The notes under the pieces are model-generated. The model worked only from the letters and a program-made list of their open reading frames with translations. It did not search any database and had not been told where the DNA came from. Position numbers and translations under genes: made by a program. A DNA stretch of 64,000 bases from positions 9,934 to 73,933 of the forward strand of contig DASTPE010000131.1 of NCBI GenBank assembly GCA_035762345.1, read 5' to 3'. Numbering within the stretch: the stretch's first letter is position 1; each line of letters begins with the position of its first letter. Positions 1 through 8,252 of this stretch are shown in pieces. The stretch is from SCGC-AG-212-J23 sp035762345. Lineage in GTDB: Bacteria; Pseudomonadota; Gammaproteobacteria; Burkholderiales; SG8-39.

Positions 1-179
1 GGGCGGAAACGCTCGATCGCGCTTGCCACCTGCGCATAGCTCTGCAGCTCGACGTCGACCCCCTCGCTGCGCAAGAGAATGCCGAGGTTCATCACCATGT
101 CGCGCTCGTCGCCGACCACCAGCGCGCGGAGCCGCCGCAGGCCCGAAGGAAGGGTTTGGTCTTCGTGGCCCTCGCCCAC
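1..179 (-). CDS. Response-regulator receiver domain protein, N-terminal part (runs off left edge)
   Basis: From a GTG at 177-179 the minus strand reads open to the window edge, about 59 residues. After a short lead the sequence reads ALVVGDERDMVMNLGILL, the first beta strand and helix of a CheY-like receiver; hybrid kinases commonly have VLVVDDNRDAADSLAMLL here. One of the two acidic-pocket aspartates is replaced by Gly (VVGDERD), so phosphorylation chemistry may be altered. The phospho-acceptor lies outside the window. It begins 12 bases after the stop of the dienelactone hydrolase gene and is probably co-transcribed with it. The rest of the protein is unseen, so it could be a single receiver or the end of a larger regulator. 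Confidence 0.62.
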   Translation of the reverse strand, partial: MGEGHEDQTLPSGLRRLRALVVGDERDMVMNLGILLRSEGVDVELQSYAQVASAIERFR

Positions 180-191
180 CGGCGCTACAGG

Positions 192-1073
192 CTACGCGAG
201 GTTCCTCTTGAAGAACGCAACCGTGCGCTCCCAAGAGAGCTTCGCCGCCGCCTCGTTGTATCGCGGGGTCGAATCGTTGTGGAAACCGTGCTGCGTTCCC
301 GGATACGAATGGATCTCGTAGCGCACCCCTGCCTTTTTCAGCTCCTGCTCGAAGGTCGGGTACATCTCGTTGATGCGCGTGTCGTTCTCGGCGAGGTGCG
401 CGAGCAAAGGCGCCTTGATCTTAGGTACAGACGCCGTGTCCGCGGCCGCGCCGTAATAGGGCACGACCGCCTGCACATCCGATCCAAGAGCAGCCGCCAA
501 GAAGTTCGCCGTGCCGCCGCCCCAGCAAAAGCCGGTGACGCCGAGCTTCTTCGTCGAAAGTGGGTGCGCCTTGAGCCACCTTGCGCCATTTAGCATGTCC
601 TGCCGAAGCTTCGCCTGGTCGAGCTTCCTCTGCATCGCGCTTCCCTCGTCGTCGTTGCCCGGATAGCCGCCGAGCGGCGACAAGCCGTCGGGCGCGAGCG
701 CAAGAAAACCCTCCACGGCTAACCGCCTCGCCACATCCGCAATGTAAGGATTAAGCCCGCGATTTTCATGGATGACCAGGACCGCCGGCCACGGCCCGTT
801 CCCCGCCGGCTGCACCAGGTAGCCTCTGATCTGGTCGCCATTACCGCCCGGTGAGGGATACGAGACATAGCCGGCCTTGATGCGGGAGTCCGTGGTGGAA
901 ATCGTCTGCGCCTTGGCGTAGTTCGGCAACAGCGCCTGGGCCATTAGGAGCGCCGCCGCGCCCATCGCGCCCGCCCGTGTCATGAACTCCCGACGGTCGA
1001 TGCATCCATGGCAGTACTCGTCGTAGAGATCGAAGACCTGCTGGTCGATTTCCAGCTGAGTGATCGCAGTCAT
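192..1073 (-). CDS. Tat-exported dienelactone hydrolase family protein
   Basis: An alpha/beta hydrolase of the carboxymethylenebutenolidase (dienelactone hydrolase) family, 293 residues. The family's Cys-Asp-His triad is visible: C183 in GFCWGG, D231 in ENDTR and H262 in TQHGFH, with the supporting glutamate E103 in HENRG. A twin-arginine motif, DRREFM at residues 26-31, precedes a hydrophobic stretch ending in YAKAQ, so the enzyme is likely folded in the cytoplasm and exported by Tat; secreted members (YghX type) have this layout. The 27-residue lead before the RR is normal for them. The start is supported by GGAGGAG about 6 bases upstream of the ATG. The substrate is unknown; dienelactone is only the family name. 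Confidence 0.9.
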   Translation of the reverse strand: MTAITQLEIDQQVFDLYDEYCHGCIDRREFMTRAGAMGAAALLMAQALLPNYAKAQTISTTDSRIKAGYVSYPSPGGNGDQIRGYLVQPAGNGPWPAVLVIHENRGLNPYIADVARRLAVEGFLALAPDGLSPLGGYPGNDDEGSAMQRKLDQAKLRQDMLNGARWLKAHPLSTKKLGVTGFCWGGGTANFLAAALGSDVQAVVPYYGAAADTASVPKIKAPLLAHLAENDTRINEMYPTFEQELKKAGVRYEIHSYPGTQHGFHNDSTPRYNEAAAKLSWERTVAFFKRNLA

Positions 1074-1163
1074 TGCTCCTCCGTGTCCTCGGCTTGCGGA
1101 TGCTAGCCGTTATTGGATGAACACGGTCGGCGGCAGGCCATTCCTGCCGCTCGAAGACCTGAC

Positions 1164-3056
1164 ATGAAGACGTGGGTGTATGGTATTGTTCCGCTTAAGA
1201 AAGTCGAAACACAACTGAAACAGCTCCGAGCCCTGGCGGGCGCGCCTCCGGCGGGCCTGCTCGCCTTCTACTGGCACTTCGTCCGGCAGACCAAACGCTG
1301 GTACGCGGCGATGTTCGCCGCGAGCCTGGCGGTGGCCGCGCTCGACACGGTCATTCCGCTCTTCATAGGCAAGCTTGTCTCCCTAATGGAGGCTGCCGAC
1401 CGCGTGGCGGCGCTGCGGAAAGAGTGGCCGATGCTCGCCGGCATGGTCGCTCTCGTGCTCATTGTGCGACCGCTCGTGCTGCTCGCCGATATCGCGGTCC
1501 GGCACATGGTGCTGATTCCTGGCGCGACCTCGCTCATCCGCTGGCAGAGCCACTGGCATGTGATCCGGCAAAGCTGGCCGTTCTTCCAGAACGACTTCGC
1601 CGGGCGAATCGCCAACCGCGTGATGCAGACCGCGCACGCGCTGCGCGAGAGCGTGATGGCGAGCATCCGGGCAGTCTGGTACATCGGCGCCTACGGCGCG
1701 ATGGCGTACGCGCTCATGGCCATGGCCGACTGGCGCCTCGGCGTGCCGACGCTAGTTTGGTTCGCCAGCTACCTCGCCTTCCTGTGGCACTTCGTGCCGC
1801 GCATGCGCGATCTGGCGCGCGAAAGCTCTGAGGCGCGCTCGCTCGTGATGGCGCGCGTGGTGGACAGCTACACCAATATCCAGACGGTGAAGCTTTTCGC
1901 GCGGCTCGCCGACGAGGACGCATACGTGCGCGAGTCGATCGACGACCATCGCGCCGCGATGCGCCGGCACATGCGGCTCATCACCCGCTTTCACTTCTGT
2001 CTTACGACGATGAACGCGGCGCTGCTCGTCGCGACCGCGTCAATCGGAATCTGGCTCTGGGCACAGGGCGCGGTCGGCGCTGCGGTCGTCGCCGCAGCGT
2101 TGCCGCTCGCCTGGCAGCTTGCGAATGTCGCGGGCTGGGTGAGCTGGGAAGTCACGGCGATCTTCGAGAACGTCGGCGTAGTGCAGGAAGGCATGCAGTC
2201 GATCGCGGTCCCGCATTCCGGCGTCGACCGCCCTGGCGCGAAACCCTTGGAAGTATCGCGCGGCGAAATCCGTTTCGAAGATGTGACGTTCGCCTATGGG
2301 CGTCGCGATGGCGCTTCGGTGTTGAAGAACTTCGCATTGAAGATCAACCCGGGGGAACGCGTCGGGCTGGTCGGGCGCTCGGGAGCCGGGAAGTCGACGA
2401 TCGTCAACCTGCTGCTCAGGTTCTTCGAGCCGGAGCAGGGCCGCATCCTGATCGACGAGCAGGACATCGCTCACGCGACGCAGGAAAGCTTGCGCGCAGC
2501 GATCGGGATGGTTACGCAGGACACCTCGCTCCTGCATCGCTCGATCGCCGCCAATATCCGGTATGGCCGCCCCCACGCAAGCGACGCGGACGTGACCGCA
2601 GCCGCGCGCAAAGCCCAGGCCCACGGGTTTATTGTCGATCTGCATGACTGGAAGAACCGCGTCGGGTACGAAGCGCACGTCGGCGAGCGCGGAGTGAAAC
2701 TCTCCGGCGGCCAGCGGCAGCGCATCGCGCTTGCACGCGTAATCCTGAAGGATGCGCCCATCCTCGTTCTGGACGAGGCCACCTCGGCCCTCGACAGCGA
2801 GGTCGAGCTCGCGATCCAGGAGCAGCTCCTGGGGCTCATGGAAGGAAAGACGGTGATCGCCATCGCGCACCGCCTTTCGACTATCGCTCGCATGGACCGC
2901 CTGGTGGTGATCGAGCAGGGCCGGATCGTCGAAAGCGGCACGCACGAGGAGCTCCTGCGCCTGGGCGGGCACTACGAGAAGTTATGGCGGCACCAGTCGG
3001 GCGGGTTCCTTGCGGACGATTTCTTCGCCAGCGATATTGCGGAAGATCCGGCGTAG
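1164..3056 (+). CDS. ABC exporter, fused permease and ATPase
   Basis: A half-transporter of about 630 residues that should work as a homodimer in the inner membrane. The first ~340 residues carry the six-helix exporter domain. The nucleotide-binding domain follows, with Walker A GRSGAGKST (about 404-412), a Q-loop in GMVTQD, signature LSGGQ (about 513) and Walker B ILVLDE (about 533) followed by ATSALD. All ATPase motifs are intact. I chose the ATG at 1164; a TTG at 1113 would add 17 residues but has no better ribosome site. The general fold matches MsbA/Atm1/multidrug exporters, and the substrate cannot be read from sequence. Its 3' end overlaps the metalloprotease gene. Confidence 0.9.
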   Translation: MKTWVYGIVPLKKVETQLKQLRALAGAPPAGLLAFYWHFVRQTKRWYAAMFAASLAVAALDTVIPLFIGKLVSLMEAADRVAALRKEWPMLAGMVALVLIVRPLVLLADIAVRHMVLIPGATSLIRWQSHWHVIRQSWPFFQNDFAGRIANRVMQTAHALRESVMASIRAVWYIGAYGAMAYALMAMADWRLGVPTLVWFASYLAFLWHFVPRMRDLARESSEARSLVMARVVDSYTNIQTVKLFARLADEDAYVRESIDDHRAAMRRHMRLITRFHFCLTTMNAALLVATASIGIWLWAQGAVGAAVVAAALPLAWQLANVAGWVSWEVTAIFENVGVVQEGMQSIAVPHSGVDRPGAKPLEVSRGEIRFEDVTFAYGRRDGASVLKNFALKINPGERVGLVGRSGAGKSTIVNLLLRFFEPEQGRILIDEQDIAHATQESLRAAIGMVTQDTSLLHRSIAANIRYGRPHASDADVTAAARKAQAHGFIVDLHDWKNRVGYEAHVGERGVKLSGGQRQRIALARVILKDAPILVLDEATSALDSEVELAIQEQLLGLMEGKTVIAIAHRLSTIARMDRLVVIEQGRIVESGTHEELLRLGGHYEKLWRHQSGGFLADDFFASDIAEDPA

Positions 3057-3996
3057 CAGGTTCGCGGTCGGCTTCGCCGTCGCGCTCGCTGCCTGCGCGC
3101 ACGCCGAGGACACCCGCTTCGCGTTCGCCACGCAGGCGCAGGCGCGCTCGGCCCTCGGCGCGCAGGATGAGTATGTACGCGCGACCTCGACGCTCGAGCG
3201 CTCGGTGGTCATGGGCGCCCCCGCGGCGATGGACGCTGCGGCCTTCGCAGCGGCGATGCAAGCGAGCGCACTCGAATGGAGCGAGGACGAGCGTAAGCCT
3301 TTCGCGCCGGTCCTCGCACGCCTCGAGCGCTTCCTCTCGGGGATGAAATGGAAGGGGCCGTCGACCATTCTGATGGTGAAGGCGTCGGACCGGCTGATGG
3401 AAGGCTTTCCGCATACCCGGGGCAATGCCATCGTGATCCAGGAAGGCATGCTGCTCGAGATGATGCAGCGCCCGGCGATGATGGAATTCCTCGTAGTCCA
3501 CGAGGCGTTCCATGTTCTGACCCGGGCGAACCCCGGCTTGCGCGAGGAGCTCTATCGCGCGATCGGCTTCCGCGCCTGCGTCGCGGTCGAAGTGCCCGAA
3601 GCGCTCGAGCGCCTGCGCCTCACCAATCCCGATGCACCCGAAAGCCGCCACGCGATCGGCGTGCGCTGGCGCGGCCAGCCCGCGGAGATGCTGCCGTTCA
3701 TCCACTTCGCATCGGAGAAGGTCGACCCCAAGGCCGGATTCGTCTCGCAGATGCACACCTCGTGGCTCGTCGTCGAGCGGCGGCAGGAGCGCTGCATCGC
3801 ACGCGACGAAGGCGCGAAGGTGGAAGAGCTGGAAGGCCTGCGCGAGCAAGTTGGGGACAACACCGGCTACCTGATTCATCCGGAGGAGATCCTCGCCGAC
3901 AACTTCGCCCTTCTTTACCGTGAGACCGTGAGCCCGGGGGTAACCAGGGTCCATTCGCCGGAGATCTTGGAGCGTATCCGCACCGTCCTGCAGTAG
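3010..3996 (+). CDS. Secreted zinc metalloprotease-like protein
   Basis: An exported protein of up to 328 residues. A basic n-region (KIRRSR) and a hydrophobic core end in CAHA before EDTR, a standard signal peptide. The motif HEAFH at 164-168 fits HExxH, and EEILADN about 130 residues later fits the EExxAD third ligand of gluzincin-type enzymes, so a zinc site is plausible. No ATG is available: TTG at 3010 or TTG at 3037 are the choices, and the second gives a tighter signal peptide. Both overlap the ABC exporter coding end (47 or 20 bases), suggesting translational coupling. The protease role is inferred from the motif; the family is not one I recognise. Confidence 0.75.
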   Translation: MRTISSPAILRKIRRSRFAVGFAVALAACAHAEDTRFAFATQAQARSALGAQDEYVRATSTLERSVVMGAPAAMDAAAFAAAMQASALEWSEDERKPFAPVLARLERFLSGMKWKGPSTILMVKASDRLMEGFPHTRGNAIVIQEGMLLEMMQRPAMMEFLVVHEAFHVLTRANPGLREELYRAIGFRACVAVEVPEALERLRLTNPDAPESRHAIGVRWRGQPAEMLPFIHFASEKVDPKAGFVSQMHTSWLVVERRQERCIARDEGAKVEELEGLREQVGDNTGYLIHPEEILADNFALLYRETVSPGVTRVHSPEILERIRTVLQ

Positions 3997-4037
3997 TCGG
4001 CATGTCCTTTGCTTTCAGCGGGTTAAAAGGAGAGCCT

Positions 4038-4565
4038 ATGTACATCGTTGCAGGACTGATGAAGGAGGCGCACCAGGCGCGAGGCGTGATTCGCGCGCTC
4101 GCCAACGCGGCGTTCGAGCGCGAGGAAATCGACATGTCCGGCGGGCCGATCACCGGCCTCGTCAATTGCGGAGTGCCGGAGGGCGAAGCCCATGTGTTCG
4201 CCGAGGGCGTGCGGCGCGGCGGCGTCATCGTGGCGGTGAACGCCGACGACGAGATGGAAGCCGAGCAGGCGGCGCTGCTCATGAGCCGACACGGCGCGGT
4301 CGACATCGAGGCGTGCGCGACCGGCTGGCGCAACCAGGGCTGGAGCGGGCGCATCAGCGCGCCCGAGGACCGGGTGACGATCGAGCGCTACGCCTACGTA
4401 TTCGGCGACTATCCCAGGGGTGCGGGCAAGATCTACCGCGACCCGCGTACGATCCCCTCGCCGTCGGAGCACACTCCGGGCGCACGGCCCGGCGGCCCGT
4501 ACCATGGGCCCGAGCGCCGGCGGATGGACAGGCCTTACGTCGGGGTCAACCGAAGAGCCGTTTAG
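4038..4565 (+). CDS. YflT-type general stress protein
   Basis: About 175 residues. The N-terminal ~95 residues match the heat-induced stress protein YflT domain: the pattern GVPEGEAHVFAEGVRRGG followed by a hydrophobic strand (VIVAVNADDE) is typical. The C-terminal third is low-complexity, rich in Pro, Gly and Arg (HGPERRRMDRPYVGVNRR). The ATG at 4038 is preferred over an in-frame upstream ATG at 4002 because AAAGGAGAG sits directly upstream. Its stop overlaps the stop of the convergent epoxide hydrolase gene by four bases. The molecular function of YflT proteins is not established; they are usually linked to general stress. Confidence 0.8.
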   Translation: MYIVAGLMKEAHQARGVIRALANAAFEREEIDMSGGPITGLVNCGVPEGEAHVFAEGVRRGGVIVAVNADDEMEAEQAALLMSRHGAVDIEACATGWRNQGWSGRISAPEDRVTIERYAYVFGDYPRGAGKIYRDPRTIPSPSEHTPGARPGGPYHGPERRRMDRPYVGVNRRAV

Positions 4566-5629
4566 AAAAACTTCAGCACTTCCGAGGCCAGGGCCTCGGG
4601 CTGCTCCAGGGCGGCGAAGTGACCGCCCTGCTTCATGGATGTCCACCGCTCGATGCGGGTGTAAGTTTTTTCCGCCAGCGAGCGCGGCGGGCGCAGAATC
4701 TCCTTTGGAAACTCCGCGTAGCCGACACGCACGTCGATCGTCCCGCCTTCCGGGATCGGCCAGCCGCGATGCGCGCGCGCGTAGTACGGCCAGAACGACG
4801 AGCCGATCGCGCCGGTGAACCAGTAAAGCGAGACGTTGGTGAGCACGTCGTCGCGGCTGATGGGCTGATCGCTCCAGCTGCGAAATTTCTCGGCGATCCA
4901 ACCGGCGAGGCCCGCCGGCGAGTCGCTAAGGCCGTAAGCGAGCGTCTGCGGCTTAGTGCCCTGGATCGATATGTAGCCGCTCTCCTCCTTTATCCAGTGC
5001 GAGAGCTGCCTAGACCAATCCGAATCCTGCGCGGGCAAGTCACGCCGCACGGGCAGGTAGTTGAGATGGATGCCGAGAAGCCGGCTCGCATGCGCGTAGC
5101 CCAACCGCGCCGCGATGAACGCGCCCCAATCGCCGCCCTGCGCGGCAAATCGCTCGTAACCGAGGACGCGCATCAGCTCGGCGAAGACATCGGCCATCTC
5201 CTCCACCCCGAAGCGTGGCTGGCCGCGCGTGAAGCTCAGCGTAAAGCCCGGCAGCGAGGGCGCAACGATGGTGAAGCGTTCGGTGAGGAGCGGGATAAGC
5301 CGGTGAAACTCCCACACCGATCCCGGCCAGCCGTGCATCAGCAGGAGCGGGATCGGGCTCGACCCCCGGCCCGGCTCGTGGATGAAGTGGAGCCGGATGC
5401 CGCCGATCTCCATGCGGTACTGCCGGAAGCCGTTGAGCTTGGCTTCCTGCAGGCGCCAGTCGAACCCGGTGCCCCAGTAGTCGACCAGCTCCTTCAGGTA
5501 GGCGAGCGAGGTTCCGGTCTGCCACCCTTCGAGCGGTGGCTCGTCCGGGAAGCGGGTGCGCGCAAGGCGTTCTTTCAGGTCGGAAATCGACCGCTCCGGG
5601 ACTTGCAGGCGGAAGGGCTCGTGGCTCAT
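4562..5629 (-). CDS. Epoxide hydrolase family protein
   Basis: An alpha/beta hydrolase of 355 residues with the N-terminal epoxide-hydrolase domain (starting FRLQVPERSISDLKERL), as in the soluble/microsomal epoxide hydrolase group. The oxyanion motif HGWPGS is at 99-104, the nucleophile D167 lies in QGGDWGA, and the catalytic His is in KQGGHFAALE near residue 336. The family opens epoxides to diols through a covalent aspartyl ester. Lack of a signal peptide suggests a cytoplasmic enzyme. It is divergent from the small-gene operon at 5676, with 46 bases between the starts that contain a 19-bp inverted repeat. Confidence 0.9.
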   Translation of the reverse strand: MSHEPFRLQVPERSISDLKERLARTRFPDEPPLEGWQTGTSLAYLKELVDYWGTGFDWRLQEAKLNGFRQYRMEIGGIRLHFIHEPGRGSSPIPLLLMHGWPGSVWEFHRLIPLLTERFTIVAPSLPGFTLSFTRGQPRFGVEEMADVFAELMRVLGYERFAAQGGDWGAFIAARLGYAHASRLLGIHLNYLPVRRDLPAQDSDWSRQLSHWIKEESGYISIQGTKPQTLAYGLSDSPAGLAGWIAEKFRSWSDQPISRDDVLTNVSLYWFTGAIGSSFWPYYARAHRGWPIPEGGTIDVRVGYAEFPKEILRPPRSLAEKTYTRIERWTSMKQGGHFAALEQPEALASEVLKFF

Positions 5630-5646
5630 CCCAGTTTTGAACTAAG

Positions 5647-5665
5647 TTCCGAATTTTCCTCGGAA
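5647..5665. promoter_or_regulatory. Inverted repeat in divergent intergenic region
   Basis: TTCCGA, seven bases, TCGGAA: a perfect 6+6 dyad between the divergent starts at 5629 (minus) and 5676 (plus). Its size and position fit an operator serving both genes. No regulator gene is adjacent, so this is a shape-based call only. Confidence 0.35.
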
Positions 5666-5675
5666 ATGTGATAAA

Positions 5676-5981
5676 GTGCACGCCTATCCCGCAGTTTCCT
5701 CCGATCCCGACGCCCGCTCCGGCGGGCGCGACAAGGACATCGTGGACAAGCGCAAAGCCTGGCGCGAGCAGGAGCAGCAGTTGATCGAGAAGTGGAACTC
5801 CGCCGCCCAGCGCTATCGGGACATCATGGCCCGGATCGCGCGCGAGGATCCGTTCGCTGCGCCGGACGGGCCGAGCGAGGAAATCATGAGCCAGGCGGCG
5901 GCGGTACGCGCCGAGATCGAGGCTCTGCGGAAAAAAGTGGCGCGTTTGAAGGCTGAATTCAACTCGGGAAAGCGATATTGA
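5676..5981 (+). CDS. Small coiled-coil protein of unknown function
   Basis: A 101-residue soluble protein, probably starting at GTG 5676. The second half is rich in Ala, Glu, Lys and Arg with heptad-like spacing (AAAVRAEIEALRKKVARLKAEF), suggesting a helical coiled coil; a KRKAWREQEQQLIEKWN stretch precedes it. No catalytic motif or signal peptide is seen. It is the first of three short genes (next starts at 5984 and 6190) spaced 2 bases and -4 bases apart, a likely operon. I do not recognise the family. Confidence 0.6.
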   Translation: MHAYPAVSSDPDARSGGRDKDIVDKRKAWREQEQQLIEKWNSAAQRYRDIMARIAREDPFAAPDGPSEEIMSQAAAVRAEIEALRKKVARLKAEFNSGKRY

Positions 5982-5983
5982 CG

Positions 5984-6193
5984 ATGAGACTTGTGCGACC
6001 CGGCCGCGCTGCGGTCTGGACCAGGGACAGGATAGAAGCGCTGAGCACCGCCGAAGTTCGGCAGCTGCGCGACAACGCCGAGCGGCTGAGCGAGGCGGAA
6101 ATCGTCGGGCTGTGCGACGAGATCCTCAAGGCGCGGCCCAAGGGCGGCGCGAGGAGTTCCGCAATGAAGAACAAGCGCGCGGCGGCCGCATGA
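5984..6193 (+). CDS. Small basic protein of unknown function
   Basis: About 69 residues from the ATG at 5984. It is basic, with a short helical middle (ALSTAEVRQLRDNAERLSEAEIV in sense) and a Lys/Arg/Ala tail (KNKRAAAA). No known domain is recognised. Its TGA overlaps the next gene's ATG as ATGA at 6190-6193, which implies coupled translation and supports this frame being real despite its size. Confidence 0.55.
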   Translation: MRLVRPGRAAVWTRDRIEALSTAEVRQLRDNAERLSEAEIVGLCDEILKARPKGGARSSAMKNKRAAAA

Positions 6194-6525
6194 GCATCCC
6201 GACCGTAGAGCGCCGGCGCTTCAAGGTGGGCAAGTACGACATCATCGCCCACCCCATCCCCAACTCCGCGCACATGCTGCGCTACACCGTGTTCGTCGGC
6301 GGCAAGCGCATCGGCGCGACCGTCAGCGTGCCGACCGAGTCCGATTGCCGCTTCCTCGAGAAGCCGCCGGTCGTCCCGCCGCTCAAGATCTTCTCGAGCT
6401 ACCGGCCGGGCCGTCCGAAGAAGGGCAGCCGGCCGCAAGCGCCCACCGACAGCGGGCATGCCTCGCGCGAATCCCTGCCGCTCGACGTATCGCTCGGCGG
6501 CATCAGCGCTACCCAAGACCGCTAA
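6190..6525 (+). CDS. Hypothetical protein, third gene of small operon
   Basis: 111 residues starting at the ATG that overlaps the previous stop. The first ~65 residues look folded (KVGKYDIIAHPIPNSAHMLR, then FVGGKRIGATVSVPTE), while the C-terminus is a basic Pro/Gly linker. No signal peptide or catalytic motif is visible, and the family is not recognised. The gene ends three bases before the left arm of a large palindromic repeat. Confidence 0.6.
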   Translation: MSIPTVERRRFKVGKYDIIAHPIPNSAHMLRYTVFVGGKRIGATVSVPTESDCRFLEKPPVVPPLKIFSSYRPGRPKKGSRPQAPTDSGHASRESLPLDVSLGGISATQDR

Positions 6526-6527
6526 CC

Positions 6528-6596
6528 AATTCGGGGTCAGGGTCGAGATTCAGTTTTCGCGTACGCAAAAACGAATCTCGACCCTGACCCCGAATT
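6528..6596. repeat. GGGGTCAGGGTC palindrome, copy A
   Basis: A 24-bp arm at 6528-6551 (AATTCGGGGTCAGGGTCG then AGATTC) is repeated as an exact reverse complement at 6573-6596. The 21-base centre contains the smaller palindrome GCGTACGC. The element lies between two convergent genes: the plus-strand stop ends at 6525 and the minus-strand stop begins at 6600-6602. It could act as a bidirectional terminator or mRNA-end stabiliser and belongs to a family repeated through the window. Confidence 0.9.
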
Positions 6597-6599
6597 CGA

Positions 6600-7562
6600 T
6601 TAGTCCTCGTCGGGCGCGCCGCCGACGTTGGCGAGGTCCGACTGCTTGATCTTGTCGACGTTGAAGCGCGCGGCTCTGTCGCGCATCGTCTTGAGGACCT
6701 CATCGAGCGGCGGCGGATCGCCCTGGATCCAGCGTAGCGGGTTGATGCGCGCGACCACGAAGCTGCGGAGGTAAGGGCTGACGAAGCCCTTGTCTTTGAG
6801 CTTCTTGACCGCTTCGCTCACGCGCTCGTCGAGGTCCAGAAGCGTGCCGGCATGCTTCTCGTGGACCGCCATCGCCTTTCCTATCGGCTGTTCGGAGAAA
6901 GATTCCAGGCGGCGCACGATCGGGTTGTAGGCGCCGCCGGCAAACTTGTGGTTCTTCTCGTAGCAAATCCCGAGCGTCACCAGCGAAGCTTCCTCCAAAT
7001 AGAAGGCGAACCCGGCCTCGGACCGGCTTGAGTCTTCATCAAGCAGACCCCGGTAGATACGGATCGCCTCGAGCGCCTTCTCGCGCAGGTTGTGCGCCTT
7101 CTCGGTATTGAGCGCGAGGATCTGCCATGCGATTTCCCGCTTCGGTACGACGAGCGCGGTAATCGCGCGCGCACCCAGGCGTCTCATCGCCATCAGCCGG
7201 TGCATGCCGTTGGGTGTCCAGAAGCCCTTCTCGGGCGCGGTGACCGCGATGATCGGGTCCAGGAACATCCCGGTGCGATCCAGCACATCGGCAAGCTTGC
7301 GGTGATGCACCTGAGAGAGGTCGCGCTGAAACGGCGTCGGCTCGACGCTCTCGATCGGCAGGATCGCGACCAGCACCGGCTGCTTGCCCAGCGGATCGCT
7401 ATAGGACCCAAGGAGCTCGCCTCCGACGTTCTGGACCCGTTCGGCCACTTCTCTTGCTTCGCCGCTCAGGCTTTCGAGGCGCGCTTCGGCGGGCAGAAGC
7501 CCCCGCGTTCCCGGCTTAGCCTTACGCGGTCGGCGTTTCGCAGGAGCGCGCTTTTTCGCCAT
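6600..7562 (-). CDS. ParB N-terminal-like domain protein
   Basis: 320 residues. The N-terminus is very basic (MAKKRAPAKRRPRKAK). Residues ~60-150 resemble the ParB/Srx fold: VEPTPFQRDLSQVHHRKLAD, then DPIIAVTAPEKGFWTPNGMH, where the GxHR-like box reads GMHRLMAMRRLGA. The rest is helical with no recognised domain. Chromosome partition ParB is normally beside parA; no parA is here, so this is more likely one of the stand-alone ParB-domain proteins whose CTPase or nuclease activity must be tested individually. Confidence 0.78.
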   Translation of the reverse strand: MAKKRAPAKRRPRKAKPGTRGLLPAEARLESLSGEAREVAERVQNVGGELLGSYSDPLGKQPVLVAILPIESVEPTPFQRDLSQVHHRKLADVLDRTGMFLDPIIAVTAPEKGFWTPNGMHRLMAMRRLGARAITALVVPKREIAWQILALNTEKAHNLREKALEAIRIYRGLLDEDSSRSEAGFAFYLEEASLVTLGICYEKNHKFAGGAYNPIVRRLESFSEQPIGKAMAVHEKHAGTLLDLDERVSEAVKKLKDKGFVSPYLRSFVVARINPLRWIQGDPPPLDEVLKTMRDRAARFNVDKIKQSDLANVGGAPDED

Positions 7563-7570
7563 CCCTAATT

Positions 7571-7585
7571 ATGTCAGCCCGACAT
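7571..7585. promoter_or_regulatory. Inverted repeat between divergent ParB-like and GST genes
   Basis: ATGTC, five bases, GACAT in the 53-base gap between the divergent starts at 7562 and 7616. Position fits a shared operator. Only the symmetry supports it. Confidence 0.3.
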
Positions 7586-7615
7586 TAGAATCCGCGCATC
7601 AGAGGAGGTTTCAGA

Positions 7616-8230
7616 ATGATCGACCTTTACGCCGCAGGAACGTCGAACGGCATTCGCGCCCGTATCGCGCTCGAGGAATGCGGGCTGTCGTACAAGCTCC
7701 ACCCTATCGCGCTCGAAAAAGGCGAGAACAAGACGCCGCAATTCATGGCGCTCAATCCCAATGCGCAAATTCCGGTGATCGTCGACCCGGAAGGCCCGGG
7801 CGGCAAACCAGTCACCGTGTCGCAGTCCTCCGCCATCCTTGTCTACGCCGGGGAAAAATCCGGCAAATACATCCCGAACGACCCGACGGCGCGTCCCATG
7901 TTCTGGCAGGCGCTGATGAGCGCGTCGACCGACATGACGCCCACCCTCGGCGCGATCTTCCAGATCGTGCGCTCGAAGGAGCCCCACGGCCCCAGCGCGG
8001 ATCTCTTCAAGGGACGCTGGAAGCAATACCTCAAGGTCTGGGACGATCGCCTGGCCAAGCAGAAATACGCCGCAGGCGACGAACTCACGATCGCCGACTT
8101 CTCTCTCTACGCGGGCTACGCGCGCTGCAAGACCGCGCTGCCCGAGCTCGTCGAAGGCTTCCCGAACGCCGCGCGCTGGGCCGCCGAGATGGCCGCGCGC
8201 CCGGCGATCCAGCGAGCGCTGAAATTCTGA
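7616..8230 (+). CDS. Glutathione S-transferase family protein
   Basis: 204 residues with the thioredoxin-like N-terminal domain (DLYAAGTSNGIRARIALEE, then NPNAQIPVIVD with the cis-Pro of the glutathione site, then SQSSAILVYAGE as the ESxAI-type element) and an all-helical C-terminal domain ending in LTIADFSLYAGYARC, the usual N-capping region. It resembles the bacterial YghU/YfcG-type GSTs in motif layout. A strong ribosome site, AGAGGAGG, precedes the ATG. Likely a cytoplasmic glutathione-dependent transferase or disulfide reductase; the substrate is unknown. Confidence 0.9.
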   Translation: MIDLYAAGTSNGIRARIALEECGLSYKLHPIALEKGENKTPQFMALNPNAQIPVIVDPEGPGGKPVTVSQSSAILVYAGEKSGKYIPNDPTARPMFWQALMSASTDMTPTLGAIFQIVRSKEPHGPSADLFKGRWKQYLKVWDDRLAKQKYAAGDELTIADFSLYAGYARCKTALPELVEGFPNAARWAAEMAARPAIQRALKF

Positions 8231-8234
8231 TAGC

Positions 8235-8252
8235 CGAATTCGGGGTCAGGGT
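8235..8252. repeat. GGGGTCAGGGTC palindrome, half copy F
   Basis: CGAATTCGGGGTCAGGGT, a single arm of the repeat family, begins five bases after the GST stop (8228-8230). The second arm is missing: the sequence switches at 8252 to what looks like an IS3-family terminal inverted repeat. This is the only copy lacking its partner arm. Confidence 0.75.

Noticed and set aside
4166..5671. A 501-residue open frame on the plus strand over the YflT and epoxide hydrolase genes
   Set aside because: It is mainly antisense to the epoxide hydrolase gene, whose catalytic motifs are intact; the frame has Arg/Ala-rich, domain-free translation typical of GC-rich shadows.
6600..7562. ParB-like protein as the chromosome partition ParB
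   Set aside because: No parA neighbour or parS-like site was seen, and its C-terminal part does not show the ParB HTH/dimer layout.
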